A stretch of 64,000 bases of DNA from Kineosporia mesophila (GTDB lineage: Bacteria > Actinomycetota > Actinomycetes > Actinomycetales > Kineosporiaceae): contig NZ_JAJOMA010000001.1 in assembly GCF_021129235.1 (NCBI RefSeq), positions 124,001-188,000 of the forward strand, in the 5' to 3' direction. The notes under the pieces were generated by a model. The model worked only from the letters and a program-made list of their open reading frames with translations, made no database searches and was not told the DNA's origin. Both the position numbers and the translations under genes were made by a program. This document shows, in pieces, positions 20,356 to 28,754 of the stretch (position 1 is the stretch's first letter; every line of letters starts with the position of its first letter).

Positions 20356-20943
20356 ATGGTGAACCTGACCCGGATCTACACGCGGACCGGCGACGACGGC
20401 ACGACCGCGCTGGGCGACTTCAGCCGAACGTCGAAGAACGATCCGCGGCTGATCGCCTACGCCGATTGCGACGAGGCGAACAGCGCTCTCGGCGTGGCGC
20501 TGGCGGTCGGTGCCCTGGACGACCGGATCGCCGCCCTGCTGCTGAGGGTGCAGAACGAGCTGTTCGACGTGGGCTCCGACCTGTGCGTGCCCCTGGCCCA
20601 GGCCCCGAAGTACCCGCCCCTGAGGGTGACCGCCGACTACGTCGACCGCATCGAGGCCGCCTGCGACGAGTGGAACGAGAACCTGCCCGCCCTGCGCTCG
20701 TTCATCCTGCCCGGCGGTTCCCCGGCCTCGGCCTACCTGCACGTCGCCCGCACGGTGACCAGGCGCGCCGAACGCTCGGTGTGGGCGGCGCTGGAGGCCC
20801 ACGGCACCTCGGCCGACGGCGGGGTCAACCCCCTGACCGCGAAGTACCTCAACCGCCTGAGCGATCTGCTGTTCATCCTGTGCCGCGTGGTGAATGTGGA
20901 CGCGGGTGGGGATGTGCTGTGGGTGCCGGGCGGGGATCGTTAG
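20356..20943 (+). CDS. PduO-type cob(I)alamin adenosyltransferase
   Basis: 195 aa. Adenosylates cob(I)alamin using ATP to make coenzyme B12. The N-terminal ATP-binding motif IYTRTGDDGTTALGD is typical of PduO enzymes, as are DEANSALG and the C-terminal RAERSVWAALEAHG and YLNRLSDLLFILCR. It supplies the cofactor for MeaA, encoded 1.2 kb downstream on the opposite strand. Start ATG 20356 is the first in frame and gives the family N-terminus. Confidence 0.93.
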   Translation: MVNLTRIYTRTGDDGTTALGDFSRTSKNDPRLIAYADCDEANSALGVALAVGALDDRIAALLLRVQNELFDVGSDLCVPLAQAPKYPPLRVTADYVDRIEAACDEWNENLPALRSFILPGGSPASAYLHVARTVTRRAERSVWAALEAHGTSADGGVNPLTAKYLNRLSDLLFILCRVVNVDAGGDVLWVPGGDR

Positions 20944-20957
20944 GTCGCCGCTCCCTC

Positions 20958-20997
20958 TGTTCGTGATCATGCAAAACCTCCCCGGAGTTCTAGAACT
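20958..20997 (+). repeat. Left arm of interrupted palindrome
   Basis: 40 nt containing GTGATCATGCAAAACCTCCC and ending AGTTCTAGAACT. It is the exact reverse complement of 22051-22090. It begins 14 bp after the cobalamin adenosyltransferase stop and ends 13 bp before the nuclease stop codon. Confidence 0.9.
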
Positions 20998-21010
20998 GTC
21001 CGGCGTGATG

Positions 21011-21970
21011 TCACCATGACCGCCGCCGGATCAGGGGCTCCAGGCTGAGCAGTTCCCCGACACCACGCTCCAGGGCAAGGCTTGGACCGAGCACCTCGCC
21101 CCGCCCCACCCCGATGACCTCCCAGCCGAACCGCACTCGCAGATCTTCACGACGGCGCAGGTCGGCGGCGACCTGACGAGGGCTCGTATGGAATTCCTCG
21201 CCGTCGTACTCGATCGCCAGCCGCAATCGGCGCCAGCCGAGATCGAGGCGGTAGACAACCCTGCCGTGGTCGTCCAGGACCGGGATCTGGGTCTCTGGAG
21301 CCGGAAAGCCTGCGTCGATTATGCGAAGTCGTAGCCAGCTCTCGCCGTACGACTCCGACCGCGGATCCAGGAACGAGACCAGCCGGCGGGCGCGACGTAC
21401 GTTTCGCTCACCCGGCCAGCGGGCCAGTACGTCTGTGAGCTCGGTGGGAGTGACACTGCCCGAGCGCGCCATCTGGTCGACGCAGGCCAGTGCCATGTGG
21501 GGTGGTGACCAGCGGAGCAGGTCGGCTGCGGTCCGGGCCGGCGTCGTGCAGGGAACCGTGCCGATGCGGGTGATGTCCTCCGGTGCCAGATCTGACTGAT
21601 AGCAGTTGATGTCATTGCTTCGGCTGGGTATTCGTCCCCGGGGGACAAGGCAATCGATCGGTAGCTCAGTCTTCTCGGCCGGGGGTCTCGCATCTTCGCC
21701 CAGGAACCAGGCGCTCGTTCGCCGGGCGATCACGGCGCCGGGAATCCGGGTGGTGGCTTCCTGCGCCCGGGCCATCAGGAGTGACGGCATCTCGTGCAGC
21801 CGATATACACCGTGCCGGCCTCGGGCGAGAAGCCCCGATGCCAGAAGCCTGTTCAGGCGGGAGTAGGTGATACCCAGCGTCAGTGCCGCTCCTGACGTGA
21901 AGGGATCGGCGCCGAAGCAGGTCTCGAGTTGGCGTCTCCAGACGAGGGTCGGCGGATGGGTAGGAGGCAT
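21011..21970 (-). CDS. AbiEi-like wHTH plus DUF559 PD-(D/E)XK nuclease
   Basis: 319 aa. Residues about 20-60 form an AbiEi-type winged helix (TLGITYSRLNRLLASGLLAR then GVYRL); the middle resembles the AbiEi-family linker (TTPARTAADLLRW); residues about 205-300 are a DUF559/Vsr-like PD-(D/E)XK domain with SYGESWLRLRI, VYRLDLGW, LAIEYDGEEFH and a final GWEVIGVGRGEVL. The acidic residues expected for metal binding are retained, so an active endonuclease is plausible. Family function is unproven; it is often annotated as a type IV antitoxin-like protein, but no AbiEii toxin gene is adjacent. It is nested inside the palindromic arms. Confidence 0.8.
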   Translation of the reverse strand: MPPTHPPTLVWRRQLETCFGADPFTSGAALTLGITYSRLNRLLASGLLARGRHGVYRLHEMPSLLMARAQEATTRIPGAVIARRTSAWFLGEDARPPAEKTELPIDCLVPRGRIPSRSNDINCYQSDLAPEDITRIGTVPCTTPARTAADLLRWSPPHMALACVDQMARSGSVTPTELTDVLARWPGERNVRRARRLVSFLDPRSESYGESWLRLRIIDAGFPAPETQIPVLDDHGRVVYRLDLGWRRLRLAIEYDGEEFHTSPRQVAADLRRREDLRVRFGWEVIGVGRGEVLGPSLALERGVGELLSLEPLIRRRSW

Positions 21971-22009
21971 GGGGTGAGCATGCCCATCTTGCTCCCGGGG
22001 CGGATTTGG

Positions 22010-22039
22010 TTGTCCACAGGAGGTGGTGGCTGTGGATAA
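22010..22039. promoter_or_regulatory. Inverted pair of DnaA-box-like sequences
   Basis: TTGTCCACA at 22010-22018 and TGTGGATAA at 22031-22039, the reverse complement of which is TTATCCACA. Both match the DnaA-box consensus and face each other across 12 nt. They lie 40-70 bp upstream of the nuclease gene start, inside the element, so they may make its expression DnaA-dependent or tie it to replication. Binding is inferred. Confidence 0.5.
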
Positions 22040-22050
22040 GTTGATCTGGG

Positions 22051-22090
22051 AGTTCTAGAACTCCGGGGAGGTTTTGCATGATCACGAACA
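22051..22090 (-). repeat. Right arm of interrupted palindrome
   Basis: 40 nt starting AGTTCTAGAACT, the exact reverse complement of 20958-20997. It ends 12 bp from the stop codon of the downstream-reading meaA gene. Confidence 0.9.
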
Positions 22091-22102
22091 AGGGGGTTTT
22101 CT

Positions 22103-24097
22103 CTACGTGGGGAGGTGGTGGGCCTTGCGGATGTGGGTGACGAAGTGGTTCATCATGGCGGTGAGGTCTATGTCCTTGGGCGTGAAGACCTCGGAAACGC
22201 CTTCGGAGATGAGCTTTTGCCGGTCGGCTTCGGGGATGATGCCGCCGACGATCACGGGGATGTCACCGGCCCCGGCCTCGGCGAGGCCGCGGAGGACTTC
22301 CGGGACCACCTCCAGATGTGAGCCGGAGAGTACCGAGAGGCCGATGGCGTGGACGTCCTCGGCCACGGCGGCGTCGACGATCTGGGCCGGTGTGAGGCGG
22401 ATGCCCTGGTAGATCACCTCGAAACCGGCGTCGCGGGCCCGCACCGCCACCTGCTCGGCGCCGTTGGAATGACCGTCCAGTCCGGGTTTTCCGATCAGCA
22501 GGCGCAGGTGGGCGCCGATCTCCGAGCCGGTCTTGAGGACGCGTTCCCGCACCTGGGTCAGGAGGGTTCCGGTTCCCGAGGGGGAGACGGCGGACGAGAC
22601 TCCCGTCGGTGCCCGGTACTCGCCGAACACTGCGCGCAGGGTGGACGACCATTCGCCGGTGGTGACGCCCGCCCGGGCGCATTCCAGGCTGGCGGTCATG
22701 AGATTGGCCGAGCCGGAGGCATCTTCACGCAGATGGTGCAGGGCCGCCGCGACGGCCTCCGGGTCCCGTGCCGCCCGCCATTCCCGGACGGCTCGCACAG
22801 CGGCGCTCTCCACCGCCGGATCCACCGCCTGCACGGCGGTTTCGAGGTCGGCAGTGAGGGGGCTGGGCTCGGTGCTGGTGAACCGGTTCACGCCGACCAC
22901 CACGTCGTCACCGGCCTCGATACGTGCCCGTCGGGCCGCGTGCGAGGAGACCAGCGACGACTTCAGGTAGCCGGACTCGACCGCCGCGATCGCCCCGCCC
23001 ATCTCCGCCACCCGGGCCATCTCGAGACGGGCCCCCTCGACGATCTCGGCGACCTTGGCCGAGACCACCGGGCTGCCATCGAAAAGGTCGTCGTACTCGA
23101 GCAGATCGGACTCGTGGGCCAGTACCTGCTGCAGACGGAGCGACCACTGCTGGTCCCACGGCCGGGGCAGGCCCAGTGCCTCGTTCCAGGCCGGCAGCTG
23201 GACCGCCCGCGCCCGGGCACCCTTCGACAGGGTCACCGCCAGCATCTCGAGAACGATCCGCTGAACGTTGTTCTCGGGCTGGGCCTCGGTCAGGCCGAGC
23301 GAATTGACCTGGACGCCGTACCGAAACCGGCGCCGGCGCGCGTCCTCAATTCCGTATCGCTCGAGAGTCAGGGTGTCCCAGAGCGAGACGAAGGCCCGCA
23401 TCTTGCACATCTCCTCGACGAACCGCACACCGGCGTTGACGAAGAAGGAGATGCGCTGCACCACGTCGCCGAACCGCTCCGGGGGCACCTGGCCGCTGTC
23501 GCGCACCGCGTCGAGCACCGCGATCGCCGTGCTCAGGGCGAACGCCACCTCCTGCACCGGCGTGGCCCCGGCCTCCTGGAGGTGATAGCTGCAGATGTTC
23601 ACCGGGTTCCACCGCGGCATCGCCGAGACCGTGTAGGCGATCGTGTCGGTGGTCAGGCGCAGGCTCGGGCCGGGCGGGAAGATGTAGGTGCCGCGGCTCA
23701 GGTACTCCTTGACGATGTCGTTCTGGGTGGTCCCGGTCAGCGCCTCCAGAACCCCTTCCGGAGAGCTGTTCTGGGCGAGCGCCACCTCCTGGTACAACGC
23801 CAGCAACCACATCGCCGGGGCATTGATCGTCATCGACGTGTTCATCCGGGTCAGCGGAATTCCGTCGAAAAGCGCCGTCAGGTCGCCGAGATGCTGGATC
23901 GGCACCCCGACCTTGCCGACCTCGCCGCGCGCCAGCTCGTCATCGGCGTCGTAACCGGTCTGGGTGGGCAGGTCGAAGGCCACCGACAGCCCGGTCTGCC
24001 CCTTGTCGAGGTTGCGCCGGTACAGCGCGTTGGACTCCGCCGGGCTGGAATGGCCCGCGTAGGTCCGCATCACCCACGGCCGGTCGCGCTCACTCAT
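22103..24097 (-). CDS. meaA: Ethylmalonyl-CoA mutase (MeaA)
   Basis: Coenzyme B12-dependent acyl-CoA mutase of the ethylmalonyl-CoA pathway, converting ethylmalonyl-CoA to methylsuccinyl-CoA. The large TIM barrel shows RTYAGHSSP, GLSVAFDLPTQTGYD, MNTSMTINA and NNVQRIVLEMLAVTLSK; the C-terminal cobalamin domain has the base-off ligand motif GKPGLDGHSNG and GLSVLSGSH. The near-identity to MeaA proteins, as remembered, favours this over methylmalonyl-CoA mutase, which has a separate small subunit. ATG 24097 matches the family start; an upstream GTG at 24130 is less likely. The adenosyltransferase and meaB in the window serve it. Confidence 0.92.
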   Translation of the reverse strand: MSERDRPWVMRTYAGHSSPAESNALYRRNLDKGQTGLSVAFDLPTQTGYDADDELARGEVGKVGVPIQHLGDLTALFDGIPLTRMNTSMTINAPAMWLLALYQEVALAQNSSPEGVLEALTGTTQNDIVKEYLSRGTYIFPPGPSLRLTTDTIAYTVSAMPRWNPVNICSYHLQEAGATPVQEVAFALSTAIAVLDAVRDSGQVPPERFGDVVQRISFFVNAGVRFVEEMCKMRAFVSLWDTLTLERYGIEDARRRRFRYGVQVNSLGLTEAQPENNVQRIVLEMLAVTLSKGARARAVQLPAWNEALGLPRPWDQQWSLRLQQVLAHESDLLEYDDLFDGSPVVSAKVAEIVEGARLEMARVAEMGGAIAAVESGYLKSSLVSSHAARRARIEAGDDVVVGVNRFTSTEPSPLTADLETAVQAVDPAVESAAVRAVREWRAARDPEAVAAALHHLREDASGSANLMTASLECARAGVTTGEWSSTLRAVFGEYRAPTGVSSAVSPSGTGTLLTQVRERVLKTGSEIGAHLRLLIGKPGLDGHSNGAEQVAVRARDAGFEVIYQGIRLTPAQIVDAAVAEDVHAIGLSVLSGSHLEVVPEVLRGLAEAGAGDIPVIVGGIIPEADRQKLISEGVSEVFTPKDIDLTAMMNHFVTHIRKAHHLPT

Positions 24098-24177
24098 GGA
24101 TTCGACGATAGGCAGCAGGTCAGCGGGCACATCAGGGGTGCCGGGGTGACCGGCCCCACACGTCCGGCCCTACCAAA

Positions 24178-24215
24178 GAGACGGCGCCGAGCTCCTCACA
24201 GCCCGGCGCCGTCTC
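24178..24215 (-). terminator. Intrinsic terminator after the DUF1501 gene
   Basis: A 12-bp perfect stem (24178-24189 with 24204-24215) around a 14-nt loop. Read on the minus strand it follows the DUF1501 stop and is followed by TTTGG. It separates this operon from meaA. Confidence 0.65.
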
Positions 24216-24227
24216 CTCTTCCGGTAA

Positions 24228-25505
24228 CTACGCGACCAAGCCAACCGTCTTGGCCTTGTAGCCCGGGAAGATGTCGGTCGTGGAGTCCACGCCGACACGC
24301 TTTTTCAAAACCTCGGACACGATCGACCGGTAGTCGGTGGTGCCGGCCAGGTCGCCGTCCACCAGGGCCGAGGCACCCAGCCCGGGCCAGCGTCCGTGCA
24401 CGCCCTTCTTCAGGCCGCCGCCGAGGGCCAGCACCACGTTGCCGTGCCCGTGATCCAGGCCGCCGGAGCCGTTCTCCTCCAGGCGCCGCCCGAACTCGCT
24501 GAGGGTGATCAGGTTGGTCTTCGCCATTCCCGCGGTGCCCAGCTCGGCGGCGAACGCGGCCAGGGCCGTGCTCATCTCTTTCAGCTGGTTGAACATCCAC
24601 CCGCTGTCGGAGCGGCCGAGGTTCACGTGCATGTCCCAGTTGCCGTAGTCGACGGTCGCGACCCGCAGGCCCAGGTCGGCCTTGATCAGCCGGGCGACGT
24701 CGTGCAGGGCGTTGCCCAGGCCGGTGTCGGGGTAGCCGAGCTCCTTGGCGGTCTTGCTCGTGGCCTTCTGCAGCGGGCCCATCTTGCCGACGGCCCCGAG
24801 AGCGTTGGTGAGAGGCGCCTTCAGCTCCGGCGCGGCTCCGGTGTGCAGGGTCTTCATCGCCGAGCGCCACCGGGCCAGCGGCACCAGGTCCTCGCCGACC
24901 GAGAGCTTCACGCCGGCGATCGAGTTCATCGCGAACTTCATGTTCGGCCCGATCATCGCGTCGGGCATCGCCCCCGACCCGACCTGGGTGCCGCCGAAAC
25001 CGCCGGGATTGCCGAGGCTGCCCAGGGTGCGGTCGATCCAGCCGGTGCGCAGGTTGGAGTCGGGCGCCGCGCGCTCCATCTCTTCCATCGCCTCGAAGTG
25101 CGATCGCGTCGGATCGGCCTGACCCACGGCGTGAACCGCTGCCATCGTGCCGTTCTCGAACAGCTTGAACACCGGCTCCAGGGCCGGGTGCAGGCCGAAC
25201 ATCGAGTCGAGCTGGTGCGCCTGCCCCGCGGCCACCTTGATGCCGGGCCGGGCCTTGGCATAGGCGGCGTCACCGAGCGGGATCACGGCGGAGAGGCCGT
25301 CGAACCCGCCGCGCAGCGACAGCACCACCATCGTGCCGGTACCGGTCGGGGCGCCGAAGGCCAGGGTGGCGCCGGAGAGGGTGGTGGCGGTGGTCAGCCC
25401 ACCGACCGCGGCCATCCGGAACAGGGTGCGTCGCGAGACGCCGCGGTTCTCCGGGCAGCCGCAGTCCAGCATCTGCTCCGGCGTCTGCGGGATCATCGTC
25501 GTCAT
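24228..25505 (-). CDS. Tat-exported DUF1501 protein
   Basis: 425 aa. The twin-arginine signal reads SRRTLFRMAAVGGL, followed by a hydrophobic stretch. The mature part has the DUF1501 pattern: VVLSLRGGFDGLSAVIPLGD near the start, then DPTRSHFEAMEEME, ATVDYGNWDMH and LSEFGRRLEENGSGGLDHGHG, which places Asp, His and Glu residues as in the sulfatase/alkaline-phosphatase superfamily. The activity is unknown. It starts 12 bp after the DUF1800 gene on the same strand; these two families nearly always occur together. Confidence 0.9.
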   Translation of the reverse strand: MTTMIPQTPEQMLDCGCPENRGVSRRTLFRMAAVGGLTTATTLSGATLAFGAPTGTGTMVVLSLRGGFDGLSAVIPLGDAAYAKARPGIKVAAGQAHQLDSMFGLHPALEPVFKLFENGTMAAVHAVGQADPTRSHFEAMEEMERAAPDSNLRTGWIDRTLGSLGNPGGFGGTQVGSGAMPDAMIGPNMKFAMNSIAGVKLSVGEDLVPLARWRSAMKTLHTGAAPELKAPLTNALGAVGKMGPLQKATSKTAKELGYPDTGLGNALHDVARLIKADLGLRVATVDYGNWDMHVNLGRSDSGWMFNQLKEMSTALAAFAAELGTAGMAKTNLITLSEFGRRLEENGSGGLDHGHGNVVLALGGGLKKGVHGRWPGLGASALVDGDLAGTTDYRSIVSEVLKKRVGVDSTTDIFPGYKAKTVGLVA

Positions 25506-25517
25506 GAAAATACCGAT

Positions 25518-27344
25518 CTAGACGGAGAGGTGGGCCGGGGCCGCGAGGAACAGGGTGGTGGTCAGCGCGATCGTCTCGTGCTGCTCCCAGGAACTGGCCT
25601 TCAGCGCGGTGGGCAGCTTGGTGCCGGCCAGCAGGTTCGTCGCGGCCGCGCGCTCACGCTTGGTCGGGGCCCGGCCGAACACCTTCTTGCCCACGGCGGT
25701 GATCACGCCGGAGCGGGTGGTGGGCTTCGTGGCCAGGATCTTCTCCGGCCCGGGCAGCGACATCTTCGTCGGCCACCAGCCGTGCACCATCGCGGTGGTG
25801 GAGTTGAACACCTGCAGCGCCCCGGCCGGCGACTGCCACGAGTCCGCGGTGTCGGCGTAGCCGTTCGGCATCGTCCAGCTCAGCGGCCCGTGGCCGGCGT
25901 CCTTGACGATGTAGTACATGTCCATCAGCGCCTTGGAGCTGGACCCGTTCCTGACCCCGATCGCGCGGGCCGAGGCGACCACCTGCTCCATCGGCCGGCG
26001 GACCTTCTCGCCGCTGGAGGCCGCGAACTCGGGGGAGGTGAACAGGGCACGCAGCACCGGCACGATCGCCGTGTCGTTCTTCGTGTAGACCTTGGCCAGC
26101 GCGGTGATCAGCGACTTCGGCGGGCTGTCGGAGACGAAGTGCCGGGCCAGCTTGGTGGCGATGTTGCGGGCCGTCTTCGGGTGGTGGGCCAGGTAGCGCA
26201 GGTACCGGCGCTGCGCGGCCGGGCCGCCCGCACCCGTGGAGTTCGCGCTCTTGAACCCGAAAGCCTTGATCCCGCCGGTGTAGTGGCGAGAGGGGTCGTA
26301 GGCGCGCTTGCCCTCGTTGAAGGTCCAGCCGGTGAGCAGCAGGGCCGAGTGCTGGATGTCTTTCTCGGTGTACCCGCCGTTCACGCCGACGGTGTGCAGT
26401 TCCAGCACCTCGCGGGCGTAGTTCTCGTTGGGTGCCTGGCCGGTGGACTGGGCGCCGTTCAGGAACACCAGCATCGAGGGGTGAAAAGCGCTGGCCAGCA
26501 GCAGATCCTCGAAGGAGGTCAGGGCGTGCTTACGGATCACGTCGCGCTGGTAGCGGTGTCGGGTGTCCCAGACGTCACCGCCCGGGCAGGTGATGTTGAG
26601 GTGGTTGGACCAGAGGTCGACCATCACCTCGTACAGCTCACGGCTCGAGAACAGCGCCCGGCCGAGGTGATTCGCGCTGGTGTCTTGCATCAGGTCCCAG
26701 GCGCCGACCTTCAGCCCCTGGCGGGCCTGGGCGATGCTCCACTTCAGGTCGGGGAACTGGGCGTCGACGGCCTGGCCCCGTGGGTCTTTGATCTTCGCCG
26801 GGCGCAGCTGGCGTTCCAGCCAGGCCGAGGCGCCGATCTTGCCGATCAGGCGGTCACTCGCGGCGGTGCGCCCGTAGGAGGCCCGGCCGAGCAGCAGGTC
26901 GGGGTCGGCCTTGACCTTCTTCGCGGCCGCGGTGGTGGTACCGGCCGCGGTGGTCGTGGTGGCCGCCTTGGTCGCGGTGCTCGCTTTGGTCGCGGTGCTC
27001 GCCTTGGCGGCGGCGCTGGTCGAGGTCGCACTGCTTGAGGACGCGGTTGCGCTCGCCAGCGCGTCGGCGGCGGTCTGGTTCGTGGTGGCCGAGGCGGCGC
27101 TGCCGCCCGACAGCGAGGCCGTCGCGGACTCGGCGCCGCCGCCCCGCATCAGCAGGTATCCGGTGCCCCCGGCGGCGGCCACGGCGGTGGCGCCACTGAC
27201 GATCAGGCCGCGCCGGGAGAACCCGGCGGTGACGCCCGGCCCGTTCTCCCGCAGGGTGCGGCGGGTGTGGAAATCCGGTGTGGATTCCGAGGGGGAACCG
27301 CTGCGGCCGGAATCGTTCCCGGCCGGCGGAAAGCCGTCTGCCAT
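25518..27344 (-). CDS. Tat-exported DUF1800 protein
   Basis: About 608 aa. A twin-arginine signal (FSRRGLIVSGATAV) near residue 45 is followed by an Ala/Thr/Ser-rich low-complexity linker (repeats of KASTAT, residues ~80-140) and the DUF1800 domain: LLLGRASYG, LYEVMVDLWSNHLNI, GQAPNENYAREVLELHTVGV and LLLTGWTF. ATG 27344 has AGGAGG at the right distance; an ATG at 27353 is too close to it. Operon with the DUF1501 gene. The pair probably acts at the cell surface, but its reaction is unknown. Confidence 0.88.
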   Translation of the reverse strand: MADGFPPAGNDSGRSGSPSESTPDFHTRRTLRENGPGVTAGFSRRGLIVSGATAVAAAGGTGYLLMRGGGAESATASLSGGSAASATTNQTAADALASATASSSSATSTSAAAKASTATKASTATKAATTTTAAGTTTAAAKKVKADPDLLLGRASYGRTAASDRLIGKIGASAWLERQLRPAKIKDPRGQAVDAQFPDLKWSIAQARQGLKVGAWDLMQDTSANHLGRALFSSRELYEVMVDLWSNHLNITCPGGDVWDTRHRYQRDVIRKHALTSFEDLLLASAFHPSMLVFLNGAQSTGQAPNENYAREVLELHTVGVNGGYTEKDIQHSALLLTGWTFNEGKRAYDPSRHYTGGIKAFGFKSANSTGAGGPAAQRRYLRYLAHHPKTARNIATKLARHFVSDSPPKSLITALAKVYTKNDTAIVPVLRALFTSPEFAASSGEKVRRPMEQVVASARAIGVRNGSSSKALMDMYYIVKDAGHGPLSWTMPNGYADTADSWQSPAGALQVFNSTTAMVHGWWPTKMSLPGPEKILATKPTTRSGVITAVGKKVFGRAPTKRERAAATNLLAGTKLPTALKASSWEQHETIALTTTLFLAAPAHLSV

Positions 27345-27717
27345 CCGTTGCATTCCTCCTGCGAGCCGCGCCCCCGAGGCGAGGTGTCGGGTGAAGTCGC
27401 AGGGAACTTACAAGTTTTCCGGGTAAGCGGGCAACCATCCCGACGCCGGGCCCGACCGATCGTCGGAGCTGGTGAAACCCGCTGGTGAGAGCCACATCAG
27501 GGGGTGAGTGAAACGAAGGTCAAGAAACACTCAACAGACCCACCTAAGCTTCAGGGAGTGCTTCGGCAGCCTTAAGAAGGGTTAATGGGAATGGGTATTT
27601 CCCCCGGAATACGAGGGCAGTGAGAGGTCCGAAAAATTAATCTGCCGGATGCTCGGCGACCCGGATCGCGGGAACACTGAGTGGATCGGTGGTGGCTTTT
27701 CGTGTTCCCCGGCAGCT
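27345..27717. other. Intergenic region upstream of the DUF1800 operon
   Basis: About 370 bp with no convincing gene. On the minus strand a TTGACC near 27520 could be a -35 element for the DUF1800 operon. The part next to the oxidase gene (27560-27660) is noticeably richer in A/T than its surroundings. No recognisable repeat or RNA. Confidence 0.35.
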
Positions 27718-28659
27718 CTACGGAAGCCGGGAGACCTCGGCGAGCACGTCGTCCGCACATCCCCAGGCCAGCGTGACCCCGCTGCCGCCGTGCCCGTAGC
27801 AGTGCACCGTCGTGCCCTCGGCGGTGTGAACGGTCTCGAGCCGCACCGAGGGGCGGGCCGGGCGCAGGCCGACGCGGTGCGAGAGCACCGTGGCGCGGCT
27901 CAGGGCGGGCACGAGTTTCCGCGCCCGCTCGAGGATCCGCTCCGCGATCACCGGGTCGGGGGTGGTCTCGAAGTCGTTCACCTGGGCCGTGCCCCCGACC
28001 ACGATGTGGCGGGTCTGGGGCAGCACGTAGGTGAGAACGTCCGGGTCGCTCTCGTCGGCCCACCATTCGCCGACACCCGGGTTCGACACCCGCAGCACCT
28101 GACCGCGCACCGGATAGACCGTGGAGTCGGCGGCCAGGGCCCGGCTGGCCAGGCCGGTGCAGTTGATCACCACCCCGCGGGCGGGCAGGGCGCCCAGTGC
28201 GATCCGGGTCAGCGTGCCGCCGGCCGCTTCCAGCCGGCGTACGAGATAGGGCAGGTGCACGGTCATGTCGACGACCGGAACGACCAGGTGCCAGCCGTTG
28301 CGGTGGTCCGGGTGCGGGTGGTTGACGTGGGTCAGGCCGACCGCCGGAAGACCGTCCGCGAAGACCGGGCGCGTGTCGGCCCCGACGATGTACCCCGGTC
28401 GCTGGACCACGCCGGTGACGCGGGCATCGTTGTCCTCGGACAGCTCGGTCAGCGCCTGGTAGGTGGCACGTGACCAGCGGGACACCAGGTCGGCGGGCTC
28501 GGCCAGAAAGGGCATCCACAGTCCACCGGCCACCGCCGAGGTGGTCTCCAGGGGCATCTCGCGGGCCATCACGTCGACCTGATGACCCGCCTCGGCCAGC
28601 CGCACGGCGCAGGACAGACCGATGACGCCCGCGCCGATGACGGTGATCCGTACAGCCAT
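27718..28659 (-). CDS. D-amino-acid oxidase-type FAD oxidoreductase
   Basis: 313 aa. The N-terminal FAD-binding Rossmann motif is VIGAGVIGLSCAVRLAEAGH, followed by SAVAGGLWMPFL. The C-terminal part has the D-amino-acid oxidase signature HCYGHGGSGVTLAWGCA and the substrate-binding GLRPARPSVRLE. It deaminates D-amino acids to keto acids with peroxide formation. No peroxisome-like or export signal is seen. It lies alone on the minus strand between pyrD and the DUF1800 operon. Confidence 0.87.
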   Translation of the reverse strand: MAVRITVIGAGVIGLSCAVRLAEAGHQVDVMAREMPLETTSAVAGGLWMPFLAEPADLVSRWSRATYQALTELSEDNDARVTGVVQRPGYIVGADTRPVFADGLPAVGLTHVNHPHPDHRNGWHLVVPVVDMTVHLPYLVRRLEAAGGTLTRIALGALPARGVVINCTGLASRALAADSTVYPVRGQVLRVSNPGVGEWWADESDPDVLTYVLPQTRHIVVGGTAQVNDFETTPDPVIAERILERARKLVPALSRATVLSHRVGLRPARPSVRLETVHTAEGTTVHCYGHGGSGVTLAWGCADDVLAEVSRLP

Positions 28660-28754
28660 ATGAGCGATGGTGCCGTGACTTGGTGCCAGGCTGCTACTCG
28701 ACGTCCACCATTAGGGCCTGTTCCAGGGGAACGCTCGCCGCTCGTCCCCTTGTT

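Larger units (their letters stand above)
20958..22090. mobile_element. Interrupted palindromic element carrying a nuclease gene (candidate)
   Basis: The arms 20958-20997 and 22051-22090 are perfectly complementary over 40 nt and match the arms of the three compact palindromes in this window. Instead of an 11-nt loop they enclose 1053 bp holding one gene and its promoter. The sequence just inside the left arm (GTCCG) and just outside the gene on the right (CTGG) match the two ends of the copy 2 loop, as if the gene had been inserted in that loop. No target-site duplication or transposase is visible. Mobility is inferred. Confidence 0.6.

Noticed and set aside
21011..21970. A toxin-antitoxin locus, because of the AbiEi-like N-terminus
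   Set aside because: No AbiEii-like nucleotidyltransferase or other small partner gene is adjacent; the nuclease domain makes a stand-alone role more likely.
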